Part shown: positions 40,561 to 46,938 of the stretch, one piece after another | How the letters are laid out: the number at the start of each line of letters is the position of its first letter | Numbering within the stretch: the first letter of the stretch is position 1 | Source of the DNA: Kitasatospora sp. Root107 | Lineage (GTDB): Bacteria > Actinomycetota > Actinomycetes > Streptomycetales > Streptomycetaceae | NCBI RefSeq assembly: GCF_001424875.1 | Contig: NZ_LMCT01000025.1 | Span: forward strand, 36,993-83,930 | DNA: 46,938 nt | Direction of reading: 5' to 3' | The notes under the pieces: model-generated | The model's input: only the letters and a program-made list of their open reading frames with translations | What the model was told of the DNA's origin: nothing | Database searches by the model: none | Made by a program: the position numbers and the translations under genes

Positions 40561-41322
40561 ATGACCTCCGCGATGCCCACTGAAGCTGATCTTGCCAACC
40601 TGATTGACGTCCTGCTCGCCACCGGCGCAGCTGGGCGCAGCCGGGCCGTGTTGGAGGATCTCGTCCGTAGCCGCTTTGCTGAGGAGCAGCCCGAGGAGCA
40701 GCCGGATCACTGGTGGTTGGCGGTGCCGGGGGAGACGTACGAGGCGGCCTTCGAGGTGCTGGGTCTGCACGATCGGATCCCGGTGACGGTGAGCTATGGG
40801 CACGACTTGCAGACGGAGGACACCAAGTACACGCCGGATCCTGTGTACCGGGTGTTCGTGACTCCTGAGTACGCGGGCTGGCGGCTGATCTATGCGAACA
40901 GCCCGCTCGGTTCGACGTCTTGGTGGCCGCACCAGGTGATCGAGCGGCTCAGCAAGGTGTGCGGCCGGGCCCAGGTGTTCTACCAGGACCCGTTCGCGGA
41001 CTCGGTGATCTGGGCGGCCGCGGAGGACGGCGAGGTGGTCCGGGGCTACTGGCGCGACGACGAGCCGGAGTGGACGGGCACACCCCTGCCGTGGGAAGTG
41101 GTGCTGACGGCCGCGGACTTCGGGGACGACGAAGACGAGTACGAGGCGTACTGCGAGGACCCGGGCCGGTCGCAGACCACGGGCATCAACACTGCTGCCG
41201 CCAACCTGTCCGTGGACCCGGCCGCGATCACCACCGACACGCCGGTCCGTGGCCATGGCTGGCTCGCCCTGACGGCCGCCGGCGCCGGGTACGACGGCTT
41301 CGACGAGTACCCCGCGCTGTAG
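40561..41322 (+). CDS. hypothetical acidic protein
   Basis: The product is a 253-aa soluble, acidic protein. It is rich in Trp and Tyr (DHWWLAVPGETYEAAFEVLG, SWWPHQVIERLS, GRAQVFYQDPFADSVIW), with a DDEDEYEAYCEDPGR loop and a C-terminal GYDGFDEYPAL. I do not recognise the family. The composition resembles small immunity-type or SMI1-like accessory proteins, but no motif proves it. The ATG at 40561 has no clear ribosome-binding site (TCTAGGGTCACCCGC upstream). Codon use is less GC3-biased than its neighbours (for example GAT, CTT, GCT near the start), consistent with transfer. Confidence 0.75.
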   Translation: MTSAMPTEADLANLIDVLLATGAAGRSRAVLEDLVRSRFAEEQPEEQPDHWWLAVPGETYEAAFEVLGLHDRIPVTVSYGHDLQTEDTKYTPDPVYRVFVTPEYAGWRLIYANSPLGSTSWWPHQVIERLSKVCGRAQVFYQDPFADSVIWAAAEDGEVVRGYWRDDEPEWTGTPLPWEVVLTAADFGDDEDEYEAYCEDPGRSQTTGINTAAANLSVDPAAITTDTPVRGHGWLALTAAGAGYDGFDEYPAL

Positions 41323-41358
41323 CCGACGGGCTACTGGGAGGCCCGCCAGGATGCCCGT

Positions 41359-42666
41359 TCAGAGGTGGTGCACCGCGCCCGTGTCTTCCGACCAGAGCCA
41401 GTTCACCGGGGAGTGACGCTTCTTCAGCGCGGTGCGTTCACGGGCCACACCCGAGAGGGCGTCCGCCACGGCGGCAGGGAGGTCGGCGAGGTCCGCGGGG
41501 ACAGGGACGCGCATCACGAGGTGCTGCTTGCGGTGGGCGAGCAGCAGGTCGCCGGTGGGGGTGGCGGTCAGCAGGGCGAAGTGGGTCAGAGCCTTGAACG
41601 GGGCGTCGGCGGTGGGGAGTTTCGCGCGCAGGGCGCCGTCGGCCGTCCAGGCGTACAGGCCGTAGCGGTTGAGGTGGAAGGCGCGGGCGCTGTGCGGGTC
41701 GGCGACCACCGTGAAGTTCTCGCCGGTGTAGGGGCTGTCCTGGTACAGGTCGAGGCCGTCGAGGCGGCCCCGTACCGTGCCGTGGTCGTCGAGCAGGGCG
41801 AAGGCGAAGGACTGGCCGCGGCTGCCCGCGCGGTAGGTGCGGCCGAACACCGGCACGACGTACAGGTCGTCGGCGAGCGGGACGGGGCGGGTCAGAAAGG
41901 CGTTGTGCCAGTCGTGCACGCTGCCGCCGAGGAGACTCACCATGGCCTGAGCGAGCGAGGGCGAGGGCCGGTTGTCGCGGACCACCGGCCCGTCACCATG
42001 GCGGATGTGCGGGTGAGCGTCCTCCTCGGTCTGCCGGGCGGCGGAGGACTCCAGCGTGGCGAGGGCCCGTAGAACGGGCTTGTGGCCCAGGACGGGCACG
42101 GCGCCGGGCTCGGTGACGGCGACCAGGTTGGGCAGCGGGATGCCCCAGCTGCCGAGCCGGTTCTCGGAGGTCAGGCAGACCAGCCGGCCCGCCGGGGTGA
42201 CGGCAATGGACGCGGCGAACGGGTCGTCGGCGGAGCCCTCGTCCCTGGACCACGGCATCGCCGACATCCGCCAGCCGGCCAGCAGCTCGTCCAGGCCGGG
42301 CGAGAGCAGATGGGTGTTGCCGGGCCGGGAGCTGAGCGCGAGCGTTCCGTCCGGGAGCACCGCGAGGTTCGCCTCCTTGCCCCAGCTGATCGCCGACGGC
42401 GTGCCGCCCGGGACTTCGTACCCGATGACGGCGGTGGCGACGGTCGCGCCGTCCGCATCGTGACGGGTGATCAGCTGGTAGGTGAAGCCCTGCCCGCCCT
42501 CCTCCACCCCGCGCGGGACGGACCGCCGCAGGCCGCTCAGCACGTACATGTCCCCGCTCGCGGTTCCCACCGCGTGCCGGACCTCCTGCCCCCAGCCGTC
42601 GGCATCCGGGTCGAGCCCGTGCGACTGGATCAGCGAGGCGGGCACGGTGACCGGGAACAGTGTCAT
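41359..42666 (-). CDS. hypothetical protein, probable beta-propeller
   Basis: The product is about 435 aa from the ATG at 42666 (MTLFPVTVPASLIQSHGLDP). An ATG at 42675 would add three residues. It has no signal peptide and shows repeated short strands with DG turns (VLPDGTLALSSRPGNTHLL, VTPAGRLVCLTSENRLGSWG, LLDDHGTVRGRLDGLDLY, TPTGDLLLAHRKQHLVMRV). This looks like a beta-propeller of about 6-7 blades. I do not recognise the family or a catalytic site. Confidence 0.75.
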   Translation of the reverse strand: MTLFPVTVPASLIQSHGLDPDADGWGQEVRHAVGTASGDMYVLSGLRRSVPRGVEEGGQGFTYQLITRHDADGATVATAVIGYEVPGGTPSAISWGKEANLAVLPDGTLALSSRPGNTHLLSPGLDELLAGWRMSAMPWSRDEGSADDPFAASIAVTPAGRLVCLTSENRLGSWGIPLPNLVAVTEPGAVPVLGHKPVLRALATLESSAARQTEEDAHPHIRHGDGPVVRDNRPSPSLAQAMVSLLGGSVHDWHNAFLTRPVPLADDLYVVPVFGRTYRAGSRGQSFAFALLDDHGTVRGRLDGLDLYQDSPYTGENFTVVADPHSARAFHLNRYGLYAWTADGALRAKLPTADAPFKALTHFALLTATPTGDLLLAHRKQHLVMRVPVPADLADLPAAVADALSGVARERTALKKRHSPVNWLWSEDTGAVHHL

Positions 42667-42724
42667 GGCCGCCATCCTCTCCCACCACCCCGACAGCCCA
42701 CCCCGGGGCGGCCCCGCCTGCTGC

Positions 42725-42943
42725 TCAAGCTCCGCGAGGCCCAGCAGCGGCGAGCGAGAGAATCCGGCCCGGCCACCCGGCGGGGCAGATGCTGATGCCG
42801 TCGCGGACGAGTGCTGCCCCGTCGTGGAGGACGACGCCGCTGGCGTAGGCCCGTTGCAGCTGAGCCTCGAAGAGTTCCGCGCGTCCGTGGCCGGCAGAAC
42901 GACGAGGACGGCGGGCCAGGTACCCGGAGACGCCGGTCCCGGC
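42725..42943 (-). pseudogene. possible coding remnant
   Basis: The gap 42676-43043 is over 300 bp and has no full gene. On the minus strand a frame ending at 42725 reads RAELFEAQLQRAYASGVVLH followed by DGAALVRDGISICPAGWPG. This looks more like protein than the other frames. I find no start, and the upstream part turns into arginine-rich sequence. It may be the 3' end of a lost gene. Confidence 0.3.
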
Positions 42944-43043
42944 TGTGACGGTGAAACCGGACTATGGGCGCTGCGCAGACATTGCCTGGCGGGCGGCTAC
43001 CACGACACCATGGGGCACGGAAGCACGGGGAAATGGGGAGCCG

Positions 43044-44042
43044 ATGAGACGCTTCGAACTGCCATACCTCTCCACCTACCAGCCGGTGCTGCCTCAGCAG
43101 GAGCGCGCCGGTGAAGTGATCGGTCCCAAGGACGGCAAAGTTCATGTCCTGGAACACCAGGATCCGTGGCGCTACGACGCATGGCGCACAGAACGCGCAG
43201 GTTCCATGCCCGTACGTTCCTTGTTCCTGGTGCGAACCCCTCAGCGGCGGGACGAAGGCCTACAGTTCCTTTTCGACAACGCGGGTCGCCAAATCCAGAT
43301 GAGCCTCCGGGAGAGGTGCCTGGTGCCGTGCACGGCGGAGACCTGCCGGCGCTGGGCCGAGGGCGCCATCGCCTACGCCACCGTCATGGACGACATCAGC
43401 GCCGACCTGGTGGCCGCCCACCGTCGTGCCTCGTCCGTCCCGCAGTGGAGGCGCTTCGCCGCACCTCTCGCCCTGCGCAAATGGGAGAAGACCCGGAGGC
43501 GCTACGAGCGGGTCATCCGGGAGGCCAGTGAGGCATACAAGCCGATCGGGATGGAGATCTGGCAGGCGATCGATGACGAGAAGAGCAAGGCCGCCGAAAA
43601 CGCACGGCAGGCAAAGCAGGCACAGCGCCGCAGGGCCGAGCTCGCCGAACGGCCTGTCTGGGTCTGGTCATCGGTGGCAACGAACGGCCGGCCTACCGCG
43701 CACATCTCCCGGTACGACGTATCCGCCGGCAGCCGCCCCGCACCGACTTCGCCGCAGGTGAACGGACCCGTCGACCTGCCGGCGCTGCGCCAAGCACTCG
43801 AAGGTCTGATGCCGGTCCAGTTGGAGTGGGACAGTACGGCGATCACCGAGACGGAGCGTGAGCTGGAAGGCGTGAGCTTCGGGAGCTGGTGGCGGGAACT
43901 GTTCTCCGAGGACTACCGCACCTTCACATCACCCCCGCCAAACCCCAGCTCATCCCACCCCTCCATCGGTGGCACCGGCACCAGCGGATCAGGCGGCTAC
44001 GCAGGCGGCCACGGCAGCTTCGGCGGCTTCGGCGGCTACTGA
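43044..44042 (+). CDS. hypothetical protein with glycine-rich C-terminus
   Basis: The product has 332 aa. The ATG at 43044 follows GGGGAAATGGGGAGCCG. The N-terminal half is globular (MRRFELPYLSTYQPVLPQQE, HVLEHQDPWRYDAW, FLFDNAGRQIQMSLRERC). A basic helical segment follows, probably a coiled coil (residues about 130-215; REASEAYKPIGMEIWQAIDD, then a KQAQRRRAELAE-type stretch). The last 45 residues are Pro/Ser- then Gly-rich, ending GGHGSFGGFGGY. I do not recognise the family. Such tails occur in small secreted or structural proteins and at some toxin C-termini. Codon use is less extreme than in the core genes. Confidence 0.75.
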   Translation: MRRFELPYLSTYQPVLPQQERAGEVIGPKDGKVHVLEHQDPWRYDAWRTERAGSMPVRSLFLVRTPQRRDEGLQFLFDNAGRQIQMSLRERCLVPCTAETCRRWAEGAIAYATVMDDISADLVAAHRRASSVPQWRRFAAPLALRKWEKTRRRYERVIREASEAYKPIGMEIWQAIDDEKSKAAENARQAKQAQRRRAELAERPVWVWSSVATNGRPTAHISRYDVSAGSRPAPTSPQVNGPVDLPALRQALEGLMPVQLEWDSTAITETERELEGVSFGSWWRELFSEDYRTFTSPPPNPSSSHPSIGGTGTSGSGGYAGGHGSFGGFGGY

Positions 44043-44348
44043 CACAAGAAGAGCACCCGACCGTCGTCCGTCCCGGCGGCCAGGCCGGGATCTCCTCGCT
44101 CTGGCTGCCGGGGGCGCGTGTGGTCAGTGCTGCAGGAAGTAGATGACACCGTGTCCGCGGGCTTCGGAACCGCCGTCCAAGGCTGGTCTACTGCCAGTCG
44201 CGGTACCAGATGCCAACATCGCCGGCCCTGCCTGCGCTGGTTGGCCCGGCCTGGCAGGCGTGGGCACCGGTGCGGGAGAGCAGGACGGCTCGGCTAGGTA
44301 CTGTCCTGGCGATCTTCGACATCGATAGGCTTTCAGAAGGGCCAGGAC

Positions 44349-44489
44349 CTGACACCCCAGATACTCGACTACGACTCGCACGGACGACTTCTCGGCATTG
44401 AACTGTTCAGCGCCAGACGCCGGTTGCACTCAGATCTGCTGGACAGCGCGGAGAGGCTCGACCGTGAGTCACGTCCGCCGAGCGCGTGA
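44349..44489 (+). pseudogene. DUF2283-like C-terminal remnant
   Basis: The 44043-44614 gap has no intact gene. One frame reads LTPQILDYDSHGRLLGIELF, continues for about 26 residues and ends at TGA 44489. The DYDxxGRLxGIE pattern is typical of the DUF2283 C-terminus. The expected N-terminal YDxxxDALYI part is absent upstream in this frame, so this is a truncated copy. I see nothing else supportable in the gap. Confidence 0.45.
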
Positions 44490-44614
44490 TTCGTCGGCAG
44501 GGCTATGGAGACTAGAGGAAGACCTTGTGCGGTGAGAGGACTTCGGGTGGCGTGTGCTGCAACGCTCATGATGGTGACTCAGGCCCGGCTGCGTGCTGTC
44601 CCGGACCGGCGCCG

Positions 44615-45697
44615 GTGAGCCGGGTACTGACCCGCCAGGCGCTCACCCGGGCCGTGCTGGCCCGTCAGCACCTGCTGGCCCGCACCGACCTGACCCCGGC
44701 GGCGATGGTCGAGCACCTGGTCGGCCTCCAGGCGCAGGCCGTCCCCGACCCGCCGTACCTCGGCCTCTGGTCCCGTCTCGAGGGCTTCCGCCCGGACGCG
44801 TTGACCGAGCTGCTCGAACAGCGCGCCGTGGTCCGGGTCGGCCTCCAGCGCGGCACCATCCACCTGGTCACCGCCGACAACTGCCTGACGCTGCGTCCGC
44901 TGCTCCAGCCGGTGCTGGACCGGGCGCTTCGCGGTTCCTACGGCAAGCAACTGACCGGGGTCGACCTGGCAGCCGTCGCCGCACGCGGCCGGGAGCTGGT
45001 CGAGCAGGAGCCGCGTACCTTCCAGCAGCTCGGTGCGTTGCTCGGGCCGGAGTTCCCGGCGGGCCCGCCTGCCGCCCTGGCACAGGCCGTCCGGGCGCTG
45101 TTGCCGCTCGTCCAGGTGCCGCCGCGAGGGATCTGGGGGCGCAGTGGGCCGGCCGCGCACACCACCGCCGAGCACTGGCTCGGCCGTCCGCTCGATCCTT
45201 CGCCCTCGCTGGAACGGATGGTGCTGCGCTACCTGGCCGCCTTCGGCCCGGCCACCGGCGCCGATGTCCAGCAGTGGTCGGGACTGACCGGTCTGGGCCC
45301 CGTACTCAAGCGGCTGGCACCGGAGTTGGAGGTCTTTGAGGATGAGCAGGGCCGGGTGCTGTACGACCTGCCCGACGCCCCGCGCCCGGACGAGCGCACC
45401 CCGGTGCCGGTCCGGCTGCTCGCGCCCTTCGACAACCTGCTGCTCTCACACGCCGACCGCAGCCGGGTGGTGCCCGAGGAGTACCGGCGCCGGGTGATGA
45501 CGGTCAACGGCCTGGTGCCCGGCACCCTGCTGGTGGACGGCCGGGTGGCCGGGGTCTGGCGGCTGTCCGGCGGGACGCTGACCATCCGGCCGTTCGCCCC
45601 ACTGCGACGGGCGGATCTGACGGGTGCTCAGGCGGAAGGTGCCCGGCTGCTCGACTTCACGGGCGGCGAGCGGTTGGTGGTGGAGCAGCCGGAGTAG
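44615..45697 (+). CDS. winged-helix DNA-binding domain protein (HTH_42/YcaQ-AlkX family)
   Basis: This protein of about 360 aa belongs to the DUF1006/winged-helix family common in Actinobacteria. It opens VSRVLTRQALTRAVLARQHL with HLVGLQAQAVPDPPYLGLWS. RGTIHLVTADNC and WGRSGPAAHTTAEHWLG lie in the middle, and RLLAPFDNLLLSHADRSRVV near the end. Members of this family include DNA-crosslink glycosylases (AlkX/YcaQ, Azi-type resistance). The QxQ-like segment in GLQAQA matches the position of their catalytic Gln motif. I chose the GTG at 44615. The open frame extends to 44525 with cysteine-rich, unlikely sequence. Confidence 0.82.
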   Translation: MSRVLTRQALTRAVLARQHLLARTDLTPAAMVEHLVGLQAQAVPDPPYLGLWSRLEGFRPDALTELLEQRAVVRVGLQRGTIHLVTADNCLTLRPLLQPVLDRALRGSYGKQLTGVDLAAVAARGRELVEQEPRTFQQLGALLGPEFPAGPPAALAQAVRALLPLVQVPPRGIWGRSGPAAHTTAEHWLGRPLDPSPSLERMVLRYLAAFGPATGADVQQWSGLTGLGPVLKRLAPELEVFEDEQGRVLYDLPDAPRPDERTPVPVRLLAPFDNLLLSHADRSRVVPEEYRRRVMTVNGLVPGTLLVDGRVAGVWRLSGGTLTIRPFAPLRRADLTGAQAEGARLLDFTGGERLVVEQPE

Positions 45698-45775
45698 GCC
45701 GGACACGGCGATCGACGACTCACTTCGGGGATCGGCACAGTCGACGGGGCAACCAGGGCGAGGGTGCGCGGTGCC

Positions 45776-46336
45776 TCACCGGCCAGTGAGGTTTTCTCCG
45801 TGAAATGATCTCTGCGGGGTCCGGTACAGCACACATTGGCGAAGCGGCCCTTCCGGCACGCTCGGATCTTCGAAGTCGTCGACCGGGTCCCGGGTCATGC
45901 CGATCCGGCGCATCACTGCCTGGGAACGCAAGTTGTTGACGGTTGTCGACGCAAGGACCTCCGGCAACCCGAGGGTTTCGAAGCCGAAGGCCAGGCAGGC
46001 CAGGGCGGCCTCGGTCGCGTAGCCGTGACCCCACGCCGAACGCATCAACCGCCACCCGATATCCACCCCCGCGAACGGCATGTCCTGGTCCACCTCGTCC
46101 AAGCCCGCGCGGCCGATGAACTCACCGGTCTCCCGTGCTTCGAGCGCCCACCACCCAAAACCGCGCTCGTCGAACTCGGCCTGCATGGACGCCATCGCGG
46201 CATCGCTTTGCTCCCGCGTCAGCAGGTCCCCCAGGTGTTCTCGGACTTCGGGATCGGCGTTCATCGCCGCCCACCGTTCGAGGTCGGACTCCCGCCACCG
46301 GCGGAGCAGGAGACGATCGGTACGCAGTTCGGGCAT
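45776..46336 (-). CDS. GNAT N-acetyltransferase (RimJ/RimL type)
   Basis: The product is a 186-aa Acetyltransf_3 protein. It opens LRTDRLLLRRWRESDLERWA, has FGWWALEARETGEFIGRAGL in the middle and GWRLMRSAWGHGYATEAALA (acetyl-CoA-binding motif A). ASTTVNNLRSQAVMRRIGM follows. It transfers acetyl from acetyl-CoA to an amino group, but the substrate is unknown. The length is normal. It converges with the winged-helix gene. Confidence 0.9.
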   Translation of the reverse strand: MPELRTDRLLLRRWRESDLERWAAMNADPEVREHLGDLLTREQSDAAMASMQAEFDERGFGWWALEARETGEFIGRAGLDEVDQDMPFAGVDIGWRLMRSAWGHGYATEAALACLAFGFETLGLPEVLASTTVNNLRSQAVMRRIGMTRDPVDDFEDPSVPEGPLRQCVLYRTPQRSFHGENLTGR

Positions 46337-46520
46337 GCCGCCCAGCTAACGCGATCACGATCAGGGGTGTCGATCGGTTATATCGAGCCCTACGATGCTC
46401 GCCAATGCCAGACCCACTGCGTAAAGCCTCGCCGCCGACACCACCCGCCGGGGTACGACCGGAGTCCAAGTCCACCGAATCGGCATGAAGTTGCGGGCGC
46501 ACCGGCTTGCGGACAGCCGT

Positions 46521-46684
46521 GAAGCCCCTGGTAGGACAGGTCTGCCAAGATCATGTCCGCAACTACCAGAGGCTTCATGTTGGTCACCTGTGTTTCCAGG
46601 CTCGACGTCCCGCGCCATGTGGTGGAGCATCTCGCCCGGCTGCTGGCCGCGCACCGGCGCCGGATCGGCACCCCGCGCGGCTCG
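46521..46684 (+). mobile_element. truncated IS5-like transposase 5' end with inverted-repeat leader
   Basis: The frame from ATG 46577 reads MLVTCVSRLDVPRHVVEHLA followed by RLLAAHRRRIGTPRGS. This matches the first 36 or so residues of IS5-type transposases of Streptomyces, after which the match is lost. Upstream, GAAGCCCCTGGTAG (46521-46534) and CTACCAGAGGCTTC (46563-46576) form a 13-of-14 inverted repeat, as seen in the leader of such elements. The rest of the transposase is missing, so the element is dead. Confidence 0.65.
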
Positions 46685-46771
46685 CTGGTCCGACGAGACC
46701 TTCGCCCACACGGCTGCGGGCGGTGGCTGTGCATCCTGCGCGCGCCCAGCCGGGGCAGGTTGCAACTGCTC

Positions 46772-46806
46772 GCGGGCGGAGCCGCCAGGTCAGCAGCTCC
46801 GCCCGC
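46772..46806. terminator. second copy of the GH16-type terminator hairpin
   Basis: GCGGGCGGAGC (46772-46782) pairs with GCTCCGCCCGC (46796-46806). The surrounding 40 bp differ from 40031-40070 at about four positions. It lies 21 bp after the stop of the partial minus-strand frame at 46827. Confidence 0.65.
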
Positions 46807-46826
46807 CCACCCGGCCCGAGCGACCG

Positions 46827-46938
46827 TCAGCAGGTGCAGCTGACGGTCAGAGTGATGGACTCCGGCGGCGGCGGGGAGCCGGTGTACGGGGGGATCGTCA
46901 ACCTGTCGTACGAGGGCAAGGCGGTCGACCCGGCCGCG
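46827..46938 (-). CDS. partial C-terminus of a minus-strand gene
   Basis: The last 112 bp contain a minus-strand frame that runs off the window and ends SPPPPESITLTVSCTC at TGA 46827. A hairpin follows 21 bp later, as expected for a gene end. The plus-strand frame opposite (VQLTVRVMDSGGGGEPVYGG) shares the same wobble positions and is also open, so the coding strand is uncertain. A 9-bp hairpin (46822-46848) overlaps the stop. Confidence 0.4.
   Translation of the reverse strand, partial: AAGSTALPSYDRLTIPPYTGSPPPPESITLTVSCTC

Noticed and set aside
1..46938. tRNA, rRNA, CRISPR arrays, complete insertion sequences, att sites or origins
   Set aside because: I saw no convincing example by eye; a dedicated tRNA scan was not possible, so a missed tRNA cannot be excluded.

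Overview
The window is high-GC actinomycete DNA. Nearly every real gene has G or C at the third codon position, GTG and TTG starts occur, and the gene families are typical of Streptomyces or Kitasatospora. The mix of catabolic genes, secreted hydrolases, a specialised-metabolite cluster, a toxin locus and IS debris suggests an accessory part of the chromosome.

Layout. (1) 1-3340: an APC-type amino-acid permease preceded by a 39-bp tandem duplication, and a secreted subtilisin-like protease with a C-terminal P-domain. (2) 3378-14918: a Tc/Rhs-like toxin locus on the minus strand. It holds a 1213-aa TcA-like gene (9561-13202) followed, one base later, by an SpvB/FG-GAP/Rhs gene of about 2000 aa (3540-9559). 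That gene is broken by a 17-bp tandem duplication. Its Rhs tip carries an HExxH motif. The locus lies between an intact NCS1 transporter gene (13398-14918) and a remnant of the 3' end of a second NCS1 gene (3378-3530). (3) 15087-26373: an 11-gene minus-strand operon for a specialised metabolite. The first genes are a lysine/ornithine-type N-monooxygenase, a small cupin, a methionyl-tRNA-synthetase-like protein and an amino-acid-oxidase-like flavoenzyme. Together these make up the N-N bond-forming hydrazine synthetase pathway. They are followed by two ATP-grasp ligases (no NRPS or carrier protein), a small unknown, a BBE-like oxidase, a two-component flavin monooxygenase and a DDAH-family enzyme. 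An HTH/NB-ARC regulator (26514-27983) and an MFS exporter (28168-29403) lie upstream. (4) 29532-34555: a PEP-mutase-superfamily protein, a second MFS carrier, a CopC-CopD fusion and a second DDAH-family protein that has lost two of its three catalytic residues. (5) 35150-38430: a reductive pyrimidine/hydantoin catabolic operon (F420-type LLM oxidoreductase, dihydropyrimidinase, carbamoyl amidohydrolase). (6) 38727-46938: a secreted GH16 glucanase with a LacI-type operator, several unknown proteins, a winged-helix protein, a GNAT acetyltransferase and remnants of an IS5-like transposase and other genes.

How it fits together. The likely product of the central operon is a small hydrazine-derived (hydrazide, hydrazone, azo, azoxy or diazo) pseudopeptide. 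N6-hydroxylysine would be joined to an amino acid by the MetRS-like/cupin pair and cut to a hydrazino acid by the FAD oxidase. The hydrazino acid would then be coupled by the ATP-grasp ligases, oxidised by the flavoenzymes and exported by an MFS pump. The product and the order of steps are inferences. The NCS1 transporter and the pyrimidine/hydantoin genes probably form one functional unit that now lies on either side of the metabolite cluster.
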